Source: Paenibacillus sp. cl123
GTDB lineage: Bacteria; Bacillota; Bacilli; Paenibacillales; NBRC-103111
Length of the DNA: 58,459 nucleotides
Assembly (NCBI RefSeq): GCF_900101595.1
Contig: NZ_FMYY01000001.1
Coordinates: forward strand, 1 to 58,459
Reading direction: 5' to 3'
Shown: one piece after another, positions 1 to 7,935 of the stretch
Numbering within the stretch: position 1 is the stretch's first letter
Layout: every line of letters begins with the position of its first letter
Program-made: the position numbers and the translations under genes
Notes under the pieces: model-generated
What the model was told of the DNA's origin: nothing
What the model saw: the letters and a program-made list of their open reading frames with translations, nothing else
Databases searched by the model: none

Positions 1-9
1 TAGTAACAC

Positions 10-95
10 GGAGGCTTAGCGAAGTGGCCAAACGCAGCAGACTGTAAATCTGTTCTCTGACGAGTTCGGTGGTTCGAATCCATCAGCCTCCACCA
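10..95 (+). tRNA. tRNA-Tyr (GTA)
   Basis: An 86-nt cloverleaf with the acceptor stem GGAGGCT paired to AGCCTCC and an encoded CCA at 93-95. The anticodon is GTA at 44-46, and the TTCGAATC T-loop is present. A long variable arm, as expected of bacterial tRNA-Tyr, explains the length. It is the first member visible of a five-tRNA cluster and probably belongs to an array that begins left of the window. Confidence 0.95.
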
Positions 96-107
96 GTATT
101 TTAGTAT

Positions 108-180
108 GAGCCATTAGCTCAGTTGGTAGAGCACCTGACTTTTAATCAGGGTGTCGTAGGTTCGAGTCCTACATGGCTCA
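108..180 (+). tRNA. tRNA-Lys (TTT)
   Basis: A 73-nt cloverleaf with acceptor GAGCCAT paired to ATGGCTC, discriminator A at 180, anticodon TTT at 141-143 and the GTTCGAGTC T-loop. CCA is not encoded, so it would be added after transcription. Confidence 0.95.
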
Positions 181-196
181 CGTTTAATCTTGTTAC

Positions 197-282
197 GCGG
201 TTGTGGTGGAATGGCAGACACGCTATCTTGAGGGGGTAGTGGGCGTACGCTCGTGGAGGTTCGAGTCCTCTCAACCGCACCA
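197..282 (+). tRNA. tRNA-Leu (GAG)
   Basis: Class II tRNA of 86 nt with acceptor GCGGTTG paired to CAACCGC and an encoded CCA at 280-282. The anticodon loop TTGAGGG gives GAG at 230-232. The long variable arm supports leucine. Confidence 0.94.
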
Positions 283-292
283 TCATTCATAT

Positions 293-377
293 GCGTTCGT
301 GGCGGAATTGGCAGACGCGCACGGTTCAGGTCCGTGTGGGCTAACCCCCCGTGGAGGTTCGAGTCCTCTCGAGCGCA
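293..377 (+). tRNA. tRNA-Leu (CAG)
   Basis: Class II tRNA with acceptor GCGTTCG paired to CGAGCGC (one G-T pair) and discriminator A at 377; CCA is not encoded. The anticodon loop TTCAGGT gives CAG at 327-329. It follows tRNA-Leu(GAG) by 10 nt, and the two probably arose by duplication. Confidence 0.94.
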
Positions 378-390
378 TCTTGAAACAACT

Positions 391-429
391 AATCGGGATA
401 CCGACTTTGCCAAAGCCGGTATCCCGATT
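391..429. repeat. 39-nt near-perfect palindrome between tRNA genes
   Basis: AATCGGGATACCG (391-403) is an exact inverted copy of CGGTATCCCGATT (417-429). The inner bases CTTTG and CAAAG also pair, leaving almost no loop. It lacks a T-tract, so it does not look like a normal intrinsic terminator. It may be a processing signal in the polycistronic tRNA transcript or a small palindromic repeat. Confidence 0.8.
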
Positions 430-433
430 GCAT

Positions 434-510
434 GTGCCCTTAGCTCAGCTGGATAGAGCGTTTGACTACGAATCAAAAGGTCGGGAGTTCGAATCTCTCA
501 GGGCACGCCA
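434..510 (+). tRNA. tRNA-Arg (ACG)
   Basis: A 77-nt cloverleaf with acceptor GTGCCCT paired to AGGGCAC, discriminator G at 507 and an encoded CCA at 508-510. The anticodon is ACG at 468-470 (inosine-modified in bacteria). Its 3' end and downstream flank are duplicated at 617-660. Confidence 0.95.
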
Positions 511-660
511 TTATAACTTCATCGAACTACAAAGTGAACTGAGACTTAGATTCGAACGAAGGAGTTCGTCGGAGCTGCGCTTCGGAAGGAATACTTCGCA
601 GTCGGCCAAAGGCCGCATCTCTCAGGGCACGCCATTATAGCTTCATCGAACTACAAAGTG
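493..660. repeat. 44-bp direct repeat of the tRNA-Arg 3' end
   Basis: Bases 493-536 (last part of tRNA-Arg, CCA and 26 nt of flank) recur at 617-660 with a single difference (A516 versus G640). The copies are 124 bp apart and enclose 80 bp with no convincing gene. This looks like an integration scar or an internal duplication. The second copy lacks the rest of the tRNA and cannot be functional. Confidence 0.85.
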
Positions 661-680
661 TACATATGACTGAAATAGTA

Positions 681-724
681 AAACTCTTAGGATCAGTTGT
701 TTTCTGATTTTAAGAGTTTTTTTG
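681..724 (+). terminator. Terminator of the tRNA cluster
   Basis: AAACTCTTA (681-689) pairs with TAAGAGTTT (711-719), and a run of T follows. It closes the tRNA transcript. Confidence 0.85.
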
Positions 725-751
725 CGTACAAAGATTACCTGCCTACTGGGC

Positions 752-1663
752 TTAGAGGGTGCCGTCCAACAGCCGGTCTACAAACCTCTGAGCCGCGGAG
801 GAAAGCGGAACGCCGCTAAGCGAAACGACGCCGATATGTCTGGGCGGAATCGGTTCGGTTAGCTGAAGCTCATACAGTTGTTGGCTGGCAAGCTCTTGTG
901 CAATGAAATTGCGGATGACGCAGGAGATACCCAATCCGGTGCGGGCGAAGTCGACCAGCAAGTCTATACTGCCCAATTCGATCTCGGGCTTCAGCCTCAC
1001 TCCCAGACCGGCAGCGTGCATGTCGATGTAGTGACGTATGCTGCTGCCCGATTCGAGCAGGATGATCGGATAAGAGAGCAGGGCTTCCATTGAAATCGGT
1101 ATTTCCGAAAGATGCTTGAAAGCAGCGCCGGCGACAAAGCAATCCTGGATCTGCATAACTTCGCGGATGTGCAGCTTATTCTTTGCGACAGGCAGCTTGT
1201 CTGCAGGCAAGGGCAAGTTGACAATGCCGATATCGATAGCGCCCTCCTTCAGCAAAGCGATCGTTTCCAAGGTAGTCCGATTCGTGACATGAATGCGGAT
1301 TCCGGGATAGATAAGGTGAAAGGAGGCCAGAGACGGCAGCAAATAATGCTTGCACAGCGTATCTCCTGCGCTTATACGAATGTCGCCTGCCTCAAGCTGA
1401 CGCATGTCGGCCAGTAGACGTTCACCCGTATGAATGAGCTGCAAGCCTTGCTCAATATAGGTGAATAAAACCTGACCTTCTCCGGTAAGCTGTACGCCCT
1501 TGGCTGTTCGGAAAAAAAGCGGGCCGCCCAGCTTGCTCTCCAACTGTTTGATGGCATGGGTGACAGCGGGTTGGGTCAAAAAAAGCTGTTCCGCCGCTTT
1601 AGTTAAACTCCCCGCTTTGGCTGCGCAATAAAATACACGATAGCCTTCCAGATGCTCGGACAT
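752..1663 (-). CDS. LysR-family transcriptional regulator
   Basis: A 303-residue LysR-type regulator. The N-terminal winged HTH (about residues 1-60) contains the typical SLTKAAEQLFLTQPAVTHAI segment, followed by the periplasmic-binding-like effector domain. The ATG at 1663 is preferred because TGGAG sits 8 nt upstream; an in-frame upstream extension lacks a better site. It is divergently transcribed from the adenylosuccinate synthetase gene. The 111-bp gap between them carries a 9-bp inverted repeat, so it probably regulates that gene and itself. The effector is unknown, and a purine-related signal is only inference from the neighbour. Confidence 0.9.
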   Translation of the reverse strand: MSEHLEGYRVFYCAAKAGSLTKAAEQLFLTQPAVTHAIKQLESKLGGPLFFRTAKGVQLTGEGQVLFTYIEQGLQLIHTGERLLADMRQLEAGDIRISAGDTLCKHYLLPSLASFHLIYPGIRIHVTNRTTLETIALLKEGAIDIGIVNLPLPADKLPVAKNKLHIREVMQIQDCFVAGAAFKHLSEIPISMEALLSYPIILLESGSSIRHYIDMHAAGLGVRLKPEIELGSIDLLVDFARTGLGISCVIRNFIAQELASQQLYELQLTEPIPPRHIGVVSLSGVPLSSAAQRFVDRLLDGTL

Positions 1664-1697
1664 TTCATCAACTCCATTTATGACAGAGATTAGTAAC

Positions 1698-1736
1698 ATT
1701 CATTATATTTATATCATTACCTTGATTATAATGAAT
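1698..1736. promoter_or_regulatory. Candidate LysR operator overlapping a -10 box
   Basis: ATTCATTAT (1698-1706) and ATAATGAAT (1728-1736) form a perfect 9-bp inverted repeat with a 21-bp spacer. It lies between divergent lysR and purA-like genes. The right arm overlaps a TATAAT (1727-1732) that could be the -10 of the rightward gene. Position and symmetry suit a LysR site; binding is inferred. Confidence 0.55.
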
Positions 1737-1774
1737 GCGAATGGAAGAACTCAAGTGCCAAGGGAGAGGATTTT

Positions 1775-3055
1775 ATGAGTGTGACAGCCGTGGTGGGAGC
1801 GAATTGGGGAGACGAAGGCAAAGGGAAGATGACGGATGTGCTGGCTGAGGAAGCGCGTTATGTCGTAAGGTTTCAGGGCGGGAGCAATGCGGGACATACG
1901 GTCGTTAATTCCTACGGGAAGTTTGCGTTGAGGCTGCTTCCTTCGGGAGTATTCCATACCGGCACGGTTAATGTGATCGGTCCTGGAGTCGCTCTGCATC
2001 TTCCCGACTTCTGGAAGGAAAGAGAGATGCTGATCGCCAGAGGTGTGCCGGAGCCGTCTCTCTTGATCTCGGACCGCGCTCAAGTGCTGCTTGGCATTCA
2101 TAAGCTATTGGATGAATTGGAGGAAGACAGGCTTGGGGATCGTCGGTTCGGTTCAACGAAATCGGGCATTGCGCCTTTCTACAGCGACAAATATATGAAG
2201 CTTGGCATTCAGGTAGCGGATCTGTTCGAACCCGAGCGATTAAAAAGCCGTGTCGAATGTATGCTGGTGGGTAAAAATGTACTGCTGCGTCAATTGTATA
2301 ACAAGGCTGAGATTAGCGCTGAAGCCGTTCTGAGGGAGCTTGAGGCTGAAGGGGAGCGGATAAAGCCCTTCGTCTGCAATACGACGATCCTGCTCCAGGA
2401 GGCCTGGCGCCGAGGAGAGAAGGTGCTGCTCGAAGGACAGTTGGGAGCGCTTCGTGATCCGGATCACGGCATTTACCCGTTCTCGACATCGTCTTCCCCT
2501 CTCGCAGGATTCGCTGCAGTAGGGGCGGGGCTTCCTCCTCATGCCATCCAGCGCATCGTAGCTGTTGTGAAAGCTTATTCGAGCTGTGTCGGCGAAGGGC
2601 CGTTCGTAACGGAAATCCACGGATCAGAAGCCGATGAATTGCGCCGGAGGGGGGGCGATGCGGGGGAGTACGGGGTTAACACAGGACGGCCGCGCAGGAT
2701 GGGCTGGTTCGATGCCGTAGCCACTCGCTATGGCTGTATGCTCCAGGGAGCGACGGAGGCGGCGTTGACGAATCTCGATGTGCTCGGATATTTGGATGAA
2801 ATTCTGATTTGCACCGCCTATCAGCTTGACGGAGTCGCAGAAACGGCATTCCCGGTATCCGCACGAATCGGGCGGTCAGCCCCTGTATTTGAGAATCTGC
2901 CCGGCTGGAAGTCGGATATTAGTGAAGTTCGTACGTTTAGGCAGCTGCCGGAAGAAGCTAAGGCTTATGTACGGCATATAGAGCATTTGATCGGAGTTCC
3001 GGTTCGTTATATATCCAACGGTCCCAGACGGGATCAGGTCATCGAGAGAGATTAA
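1775..3055 (+). CDS. purA: Adenylosuccinate synthetase, Clostridium-type
   Basis: A 426-residue PurA-family protein that would join IMP and aspartate with GTP hydrolysis to form adenylosuccinate in AMP synthesis. The N-terminal WGDEGKGK loop with its catalytic Asp, and the NAGHTVV segment with the catalytic His, are intact. YPFSTSSS, VVKAYSS and the TGRPRRMGWFDAVA segment match family blocks. Other blocks differ from the usual Bacillus enzyme: STKSGIAPFYSDKY replaces the normal TTGRGIGPAY region, and EGQLGAL replaces EGAQGTL. As far as I recall, that pattern is typical of the clostridial form. Bacilli usually carry a canonical purA elsewhere, so this may be a second copy. It has its own divergent LysR gene. 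The ATG start follows GGGAGAGG. Confidence 0.9.
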   Translation: MSVTAVVGANWGDEGKGKMTDVLAEEARYVVRFQGGSNAGHTVVNSYGKFALRLLPSGVFHTGTVNVIGPGVALHLPDFWKEREMLIARGVPEPSLLISDRAQVLLGIHKLLDELEEDRLGDRRFGSTKSGIAPFYSDKYMKLGIQVADLFEPERLKSRVECMLVGKNVLLRQLYNKAEISAEAVLRELEAEGERIKPFVCNTTILLQEAWRRGEKVLLEGQLGALRDPDHGIYPFSTSSSPLAGFAAVGAGLPPHAIQRIVAVVKAYSSCVGEGPFVTEIHGSEADELRRRGGDAGEYGVNTGRPRRMGWFDAVATRYGCMLQGATEAALTNLDVLGYLDEILICTAYQLDGVAETAFPVSARIGRSAPVFENLPGWKSDISEVRTFRQLPEEAKAYVRHIEHLIGVPVRYISNGPRRDQVIERD

Positions 3056-3114
3056 GATTCAAGCCGATACCCTGCGTTTAATGAAGGTGCAAGAAACGGA
3101 CGGGAGGGTTTGGG

Positions 3115-3801
3115 ATGAGCCTGGTGCCAATATCGCTAAAGCTGGTGATCGGATTCGCCGGCTTGTGGATCATTACAAGATTGCTGGGCAAGAAGGAGAT
3201 AGCTCAGCTGACGCCTTTTGATTTCGTGTCAGCCCTGATGCTTAGTGAGCTGGTGGGAAACACCATATACAGCGACGATGTCGGATACGGTCCGCTCGTG
3301 TATGCCCTCGCCTTCTGGATGCTGCTCAGCTTTGCGATGGATAGGCTCGTGTACCGCAGCCGCCGGCTTAAGAAGCCGCTGGAGGGGGAGCCCTCGCTGC
3401 TGATTGTGAATGGAACCGTCAATCAGCGGGAGCTTGACCGCAACAATGTAGATATGGAACAACTGCGGACGATGCTGAGGCAGCGGGATGTGTTCTACCT
3501 GGCCGAGGTGGCCTTCGCCGTGCTGGAGACGAATGGCAGCCTAAGCGTGCTTCGCAAATCCGAACATGAGACGGTCACTCGGGGAGATTTGAAGCTGCCC
3601 GACCGGAAGAGCGAGCTCGCCAAGGTCTTGGTCATGGATGGAGAGGTGCGTGAAGAGGGATTAAGGCAGATTGGAAAGAGTAAGGAGTGGCTGCGGCAGG
3701 AGCTGCAGCAGCGCGGCTGCTCCGGGACTGAGCAGGTTAACTTTGCCGAATGGTCGGAGGAGAATGGACTATACATCGTGCGCAAGCAAAATAAACCATG
3801 A
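3115..3801 (+). CDS. DUF421 (YetF/YrbG-like) membrane protein
   Basis: A 228-residue protein with three hydrophobic segments in about the first 90 residues. A soluble domain follows, containing the family signature near RLLGKKEIAQLTPFDFV and the later LIVNG block. The DUF421 family includes spore-associated membrane proteins of unknown biochemical role. The start follows GGGAGGG with good spacing. It lies 59 bp downstream of purA in the same direction and may be co-transcribed. Confidence 0.88.
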   Translation: MSLVPISLKLVIGFAGLWIITRLLGKKEIAQLTPFDFVSALMLSELVGNTIYSDDVGYGPLVYALAFWMLLSFAMDRLVYRSRRLKKPLEGEPSLLIVNGTVNQRELDRNNVDMEQLRTMLRQRDVFYLAEVAFAVLETNGSLSVLRKSEHETVTRGDLKLPDRKSELAKVLVMDGEVREEGLRQIGKSKEWLRQELQQRGCSGTEQVNFAEWSEENGLYIVRKQNKP

Positions 3802-3908
3802 ATGAGGACCAAGGCGCTGCAGAGCCGGAGGATGACACTGCATGGGCAGACTAGGCTAAAGGCCTAGGGACCTAGAAGCAATCCGGCATCCCGGTACCGC
3901 TCTTGAGC

Positions 3909-4559
3909 CTAAGGCGTGTCTGCGCTCTGCTTGGATTCTTCGAGATAATTATACATGGTGAATTTGGAGATGCTGAGATAGGTAGAGATTTTGTCGCCGG
4001 CTTTCTTGATCAGGAACGCGCCTTTCTGGTCAAGCAGCGAGATGAATTTCATCTTATCTTCCTTGCTCATCACGGCGACAGGCTTGCCGATCACATCCTG
4101 GGTCTCCTGGATCAGCATATCGAGCAGGTCGTTGACATTAGTGACGAACGCTTCATTTACGTCGGGTTGAAGGGTTGCGGCAGTCAGCGATTGCAAGGTT
4201 TTTTCGGCCATAACCAGGTTGGTGATGTCGAAGTTGATGCAGAGAGCGCCAATGCTCTTGCCTTCCTTGTTTTTCATGTAAAGGGAAGTGGAGCGGAGAA
4301 TTCGCCCGTCCTTGGTTTGGGTGATATAGTTCATCCGGTTGCCGTTGTCCGTAGTGCCGCGCAGCAGCTCCAGCCCAAGATTAGTGCCAGGGTCCCCTAC
4401 CTTGCGTCCGGTAATGTGGCCGTTGGAGATGGCGGCGATCGTGCTTTCGTAGGGCCGGGTCAGGTCGTGAAGCACGACCTCGCATTGTTCGCCGAATTGG
4501 GCGGCTATTCCTTGTACGAGCGATTCCAGAAATTCTTGTTCATCATGAATATGTTCCAT
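3909..4559 (-). CDS. YheO/DauR-like PAS-HTH transcriptional regulator
   Basis: A 216-residue protein. The N-terminal region (about 10-120) is a YheO-like PAS domain; it includes HDLTRPYESTIAAISNGHITGR and a GALCINFDIT strand. The C-terminal region (about 150-210) is a DauR-type HTH with a segment similar to KISTYLSISKFTMYNYL. Family members are cytosolic one-component regulators, some controlling amino-acid catabolism. No target is evident from the neighbours. An AGGGGGAA-type site precedes the ATG. Confidence 0.85.
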   Translation of the reverse strand: MEHIHDEQEFLESLVQGIAAQFGEQCEVVLHDLTRPYESTIAAISNGHITGRKVGDPGTNLGLELLRGTTDNGNRMNYITQTKDGRILRSTSLYMKNKEGKSIGALCINFDITNLVMAEKTLQSLTAATLQPDVNEAFVTNVNDLLDMLIQETQDVIGKPVAVMSKEDKMKFISLLDQKGAFLIKKAGDKISTYLSISKFTMYNYLEESKQSADTP

Positions 4560-4650
4560 GAGAAGTTCCCCCTATTATGCCGATGAGAGGATCGTATCAT
4601 ATTTCCGGCAGAAAACAAACTGCTAAACCAAGCCTAGTCTGGAGGCAGGC

Positions 4651-4676
4651 CAAAAGACCCCTAAAGCGCCGGGGTC
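4651..4676 (-). terminator. Terminator after the lipoprotein gene
   Basis: On the minus strand GACCCC and GGGGTC pair around a 9-nt loop, followed by TTTTGG. It lies just beyond the stop of the lipoprotein gene. Confidence 0.6.
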
Positions 4677-4716
4677 ATATTGCTGCCGGTTATAGGCATC
4701 TGACATAGCTTGAGAA

Positions 4717-5178
4717 CTATTCGGATTTTTTTTTGTCCCGAAGCGGATTCTCAAGCTTCTTAGCCTTGCTCGTAATCTCACTATCTTCAGACTTTTTCTG
4801 CCCCCCCGCGCCCTGATCATTGCCGCTTTGCGGACTGTTGCCGGAGGAGTTGTTTTCCTTCGTAGCCGCCCAGGGATTGCCGCTTCGGCGAAGCATTTTT
4901 TGATATTCGATATCATGCTTCAAAGCCTTTTCCTGGGTTTCTTGAAGTTTTTTTAATTGTTTTTTCTCGGATTCCCTTTTTTTCTGCTCAACCTCAAATT
5001 CCTGCTGCTTAATTTCCTGATACATTTTCATCTGCTGCTGCAATTGGGTATCGATCGGCTTGTTGTTTTGCTGCGTGGACTGGATCTGCTGTTCAGGCTT
5101 CTGCTGCTGTCCACAGCCTGTGATCACGATAAGGGGGATAAACAGCCAGCAGCCCGCCCGGCATAAGGTATGCTTCAT
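4717..5178 (-). CDS. Gln/Lys-rich lipoprotein, unknown function
   Basis: A 153-residue predicted lipoprotein. A short signal peptide ends in the lipobox LIVITGC with the lipidated Cys at residue 22. The mature part is almost entirely polar: Q-rich to about residue 45, then a predicted helical stretch of repeated E, K and Q residues, then an N/S/G-rich tail ending in basic residues. The ATG at 5178 is chosen because GGGAGG lies 10 nt upstream and the signal peptide starts directly there. I do not recognise a family. Its composition suggests an extended helix or coiled coil on the outer face of the membrane. It is downstream of the LysM-3D gene in the same direction. Confidence 0.75.
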   Translation of the reverse strand: MKHTLCRAGCWLFIPLIVITGCGQQQKPEQQIQSTQQNNKPIDTQLQQQMKMYQEIKQQEFEVEQKKRESEKKQLKKLQETQEKALKHDIEYQKMLRRSGNPWAATKENNSSGNSPQSGNDQGAGGQKKSEDSEITSKAKKLENPLRDKKKSE

Positions 5179-5317
5179 CGGTACGAAACCTCCCGGCTCG
5201 CGGCTTGCCAAGGCAGGCAAGCTTGGCGAATGATGATATCTCTAGCGTGCCCGATCCGCGAAAAAAAATGTTGCCGGGAGGCGGTTTTGTATTATGATGA
5301 AGATACGGTAATGGCTG

Positions 5318-6043
5318 TCAGCTTCGCGTATCTGTTTGATCGCTGGATAGAACGTATACCTTCACATTTTTCTTCACACCGAACTGGAGCGCCTCGTTCA
5401 CATCTTGCATAAACACGTCTATGCGGGCGCCGCGGATGGCGGAGCCGGTATCTTCCGCTTTGCGTATTCCTATGCCATCAATAAAGACGGTTGTTCCGAT
5501 CGGAATTATTTTCGGATCTACGGCTATCGTCCGGCCTTCTTCCGCTTTGCTGCCGCTGTACGTGATGCCATATTGCGGATGCGAAGGCGACTTGCCGGTT
5601 GATTCGACGCCGGCCGTATAGGCGGTCAAGGTTGTGGAGAGAACTTGCTTCACCGTGTTGGTTCGGCCGTCTGCCCACTGCAGGGCAGGCTCCCTTACAG
5701 GAATGTCCAGCTTCATCCCAATCGACAGCCGATCGGGAGACGCCAGCCCGTTAGTGGACACAATATCGTGAACGCTGACGCCAAACGACCGGGAGATGGC
5801 GTACAGCGTATCTCCGGACTGAACCTCGTAAGGAATGGCGGAAGGCAGCAGAACGGTTTGGTGATCAAGCGAGTCCGTATTCTCGAGCAGTTCGGGGTCT
5901 TCCGAAGCGATATAGAAATCATTGACGAAGATAGATTCATAGGGATCGCCGGAAGCGCGGGATAAGGACGGCGGGAGAGCCGAAGCAGCTGCTGCACAGA
6001 GTAAGGCGAGTAACGTCAGGACGCAGCGAGTCATACCATTCAT
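5318..6043 (-). CDS. Secreted LysM and 3D-domain cell-wall protein
   Basis: A 241-residue protein with an N-terminal signal sequence (about residues 1-30) and one LysM motif around YEVQSGDTLYAISRSFGV that binds peptidoglycan. The C-terminal 3D domain contains the AVDPKIIPIGTTVFIDGIG block and the DTGSAIRGARIDVF block with the conserved aspartates. 3D domains occur in lytic transglycosylase-like proteins such as YocH and YuiC, so a role in wall turnover or stationary-phase survival is likely. GGAGG lies 11-12 nt upstream of the chosen ATG. Confidence 0.88.
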   Translation of the reverse strand: MNGMTRCVLTLLALLCAAAASALPPSLSRASGDPYESIFVNDFYIASEDPELLENTDSLDHQTVLLPSAIPYEVQSGDTLYAISRSFGVSVHDIVSTNGLASPDRLSIGMKLDIPVREPALQWADGRTNTVKQVLSTTLTAYTAGVESTGKSPSHPQYGITYSGSKAEEGRTIAVDPKIIPIGTTVFIDGIGIRKAEDTGSAIRGARIDVFMQDVNEALQFGVKKNVKVYVLSSDQTDTRS

Positions 6044-6145
6044 TAAGAAATCAATCCTCCTCTAGCAAATTATGCTGAACCTAGCATTAGATTCGCCAGA
6101 TTTTGAGGATTCTAAACATCAACTTGTCGGCAAAGGGGAATAAGA

Positions 6146-6967
6146 ATGTCCAGATTACACGGAAAACGGGTGGCTATCACAGGTCCGCGCAAGGCCGCAG
6201 AGATGAGCGCCATCGTCGAGAAAATGGGCGGTATTGCCTTGGTCCGGCCTGCTCAGGGGACGGTAGCCGTAGAGGATGAGCTGGTGCAGGCGGAAGTCAA
6301 AAAGCTGCTTGTAAACGGGGCAGACTGGTTGCTGCTAACTACCGGCGTGGGCACCGAGCTGCTGGTACAAGCGGCCGAAGCGATCGGCGAAAAAGAGGCT
6401 TTTGTTCATCTGCTCGGGCAAGCCAACGTCGCCGCCCGAGGCTACAAAACAGTCAATGTGCTAAAAAAGCTGGGTGTCCATCCGGCTGTTCGCGACGATG
6501 ACGGAACCACCAACGGGCTGATCCGAGCGATGGAAGGATGCGATTTGAAAGGGAAGAAGGTAGCTCTTCAGCTGTATGGCGACCATGCGCCGAGGCTTGT
6601 ACAATGGCTGACGGAGCAGGGCGCCGACTACCACGAAATTTTGCCTTATCGGCACATTCCGCCGGAGCTGGCCGTCGCTGATCGGCTGCTGGATGAGATC
6701 ATCGGCTCCGAGCTTGACGCCGTCACTTTCACCAGCACGCCCCAAGTCAGATTTTTGATGCAGTACGCCCGGGAACGCGGTATCTCAGACCGGGTCTTGC
6801 AGGCGTTCGATAGGGGCGTAATCGCAGTGGCCGTAGGCAAGGTTACGGCGGAAGCGCTGCGCGAGGAAGGCGTCACCCGCATCATTGCGCCGGAAGAAGA
6901 ACGGATGGGCAGCATGATGGTCAGCTTAGCCAAATATTATGAAAAAGAGGCCGGTCATTTGAATTAA
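6146..6967 (+). CDS. Uroporphyrinogen-III synthase-like protein
   Basis: A 273-residue HEM4/HemD-fold protein. It starts with the family pattern around RLHGKRVAITGPRKAAEM, has a central GVHPAVRDDDGTTNGLI segment, and a VTFTSTPQVRFLM block that matches the HemD hinge region. HemD closes hydroxymethylbilane into uroporphyrinogen III in heme, siroheme and cobalamin synthesis. It is not beside other hem genes, so it may be the second, freestanding paralogue seen in many Bacillales rather than the main enzyme. Confidence 0.82.
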   Translation: MSRLHGKRVAITGPRKAAEMSAIVEKMGGIALVRPAQGTVAVEDELVQAEVKKLLVNGADWLLLTTGVGTELLVQAAEAIGEKEAFVHLLGQANVAARGYKTVNVLKKLGVHPAVRDDDGTTNGLIRAMEGCDLKGKKVALQLYGDHAPRLVQWLTEQGADYHEILPYRHIPPELAVADRLLDEIIGSELDAVTFTSTPQVRFLMQYARERGISDRVLQAFDRGVIAVAVGKVTAEALREEGVTRIIAPEEERMGSMMVSLAKYYEKEAGHLN

Positions 6968-7046
6968 ACGGCTATATTATGATACACTTGTATTAATTAC
7001 TGCCTTGAAATGAATGAAATCCAACACCTAGAGAAGGAGGGGACCC

Positions 7047-7409
7047 ATGAATTTTAGCACGGTCAACAACCGCGCAAGCAGGCCGTTTGTGCTGGTATTT
7101 GCGGTGATCCTCCTATTCTCTTTTCTTGCCCCCGTTATTGAAGTCAGCGTGGCGACCCGCACAGCCGGCGTCACAGCCGGCAAGGGATTTTCACAGGTTT
7201 TATCCTCCGGCGACCCGCAGCCGGTCAGGACCGGATCGCGGTCTGCGCTGGCCTTCGCATATATGCAACTGCTGCTGTCACGCATCAGAATCAGGCTGCC
7301 CGGCCTGGTGATGTCATCGACAGTTCCTACCCGATTGCGAATAAGTTTGCTTCGCCCTCTAAAGTTTACCTCCCATTACGTTGTATGGAACCTTCAATTG
7401 TTTAGGTAA
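7047..7409 (+). CDS. Small hypothetical membrane or secreted protein
   Basis: A 120-residue ORF with a very strong AGAAGGAGGGG site 4 nt upstream of ATG and an N-terminal hydrophobic helix (about residues 12-33) that could be a signal peptide or anchor. The last third, rich in basic and hydrophobic residues, looks less protein-like, and its end overlaps the inverted repeat at 7364-7411. A frameshift that removed the original C-terminus is possible. In B. subtilis a small gene, khtS, precedes khtT-khtU, but I see no resemblance strong enough to use that name. Confidence 0.5.
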   Translation: MNFSTVNNRASRPFVLVFAVILLFSFLAPVIEVSVATRTAGVTAGKGFSQVLSSGDPQPVRTGSRSALAFAYMQLLLSRIRIRLPGLVMSSTVPTRLRISLLRPLKFTSHYVVWNLQLFR

Positions 7410-7411
7410 AC
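7364..7411. repeat. Inverted repeat upstream of khtT
   Basis: GTTTACCT (7364-7371) and AGGTAAAC (7404-7411) are exact inverted copies with a 32-bp spacer. It ends 23 bp before the khtT start and overlaps the stop of the preceding small gene. It could be an operator or an mRNA hairpin. Confidence 0.5.
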
Positions 7412-7434
7412 TATACAATGGAGGGAAACCAACA

Positions 7435-7935
7435 ATGACAAATATCCGAGAAACCGATCTCCCCGGAATTGGGCGCAAGTACCAGCTCGTTACCGCAAGC
7501 GGAGACAAATTGGTTGTGATTATCCATGATGACGGTCGCAGGGAGCTGTACCAGTTTGACGCTAGCGACCCGGATGAGACGCTTGCCGTCCTGACGCTCG
7601 AGGATGACGAGGCACGTATTGTCGCCAGCATCGTAGGCGGGATGCAGTACAAGCCCAAGGCGCTGGAAACCATCGAAGTCGCGCTTGACGAGCTGATCAT
7701 CGAATGGTACAAGATCGAGCCGCATTTTGACTGTGTAGGCAAGACGGTGGGCGAGCTGAAGATTCGTCAGGAGACGGGCGCAAGCATCATCGCTATCGTA
7801 GAAAAATCTCATCAGAAGAAAATTAATCCAGGACCAGAGGTTGTGCTGACGGCCGATGCCGTTCTCATCGTTGCAGGAGAGCGCAGGCACTTCAAGGCGC
7901 TTAAGGCCATGCTTGCAACGGGGAAATCGTCATGA
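7435..7935 (+). CDS. khtT: K+/H+ antiporter regulatory subunit KhtT
   Basis: A 166-residue soluble protein with an N-terminal domain and a C-terminal RCK_C (TrkA-C) domain around [22 protein letters not shown] and the later [16 protein letters not shown]. The length matches B. subtilis KhtT (about 165). It binds and controls the KhtU membrane antiporter; RCK_C domains of this group are known c-di-AMP sensors. The ATG at 7435 follows GGAGGG. It overlaps the next gene by an ATGA, so the two are translationally coupled. Confidence 0.9.
   Translation: MTNIRETDLPGIGRKYQLVTASGDKLVVIIHDDGRRELYQFDASDPDETLAVLTLEDDEARIVASIVGGMQYKPKALETIEVALDELIIEWYKIEPHFDCVGKTVGELKIRQETGASIIAIVEKSHQKKINPGPEVVLTADAVLIVAGERRHFKALKAMLATGKSS

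Noticed and set aside
114..640. ORFs of 120, 145 and 67 codons over the tRNA cluster
   Set aside because: They read through tRNA genes on either strand; such products are a known misannotation type.
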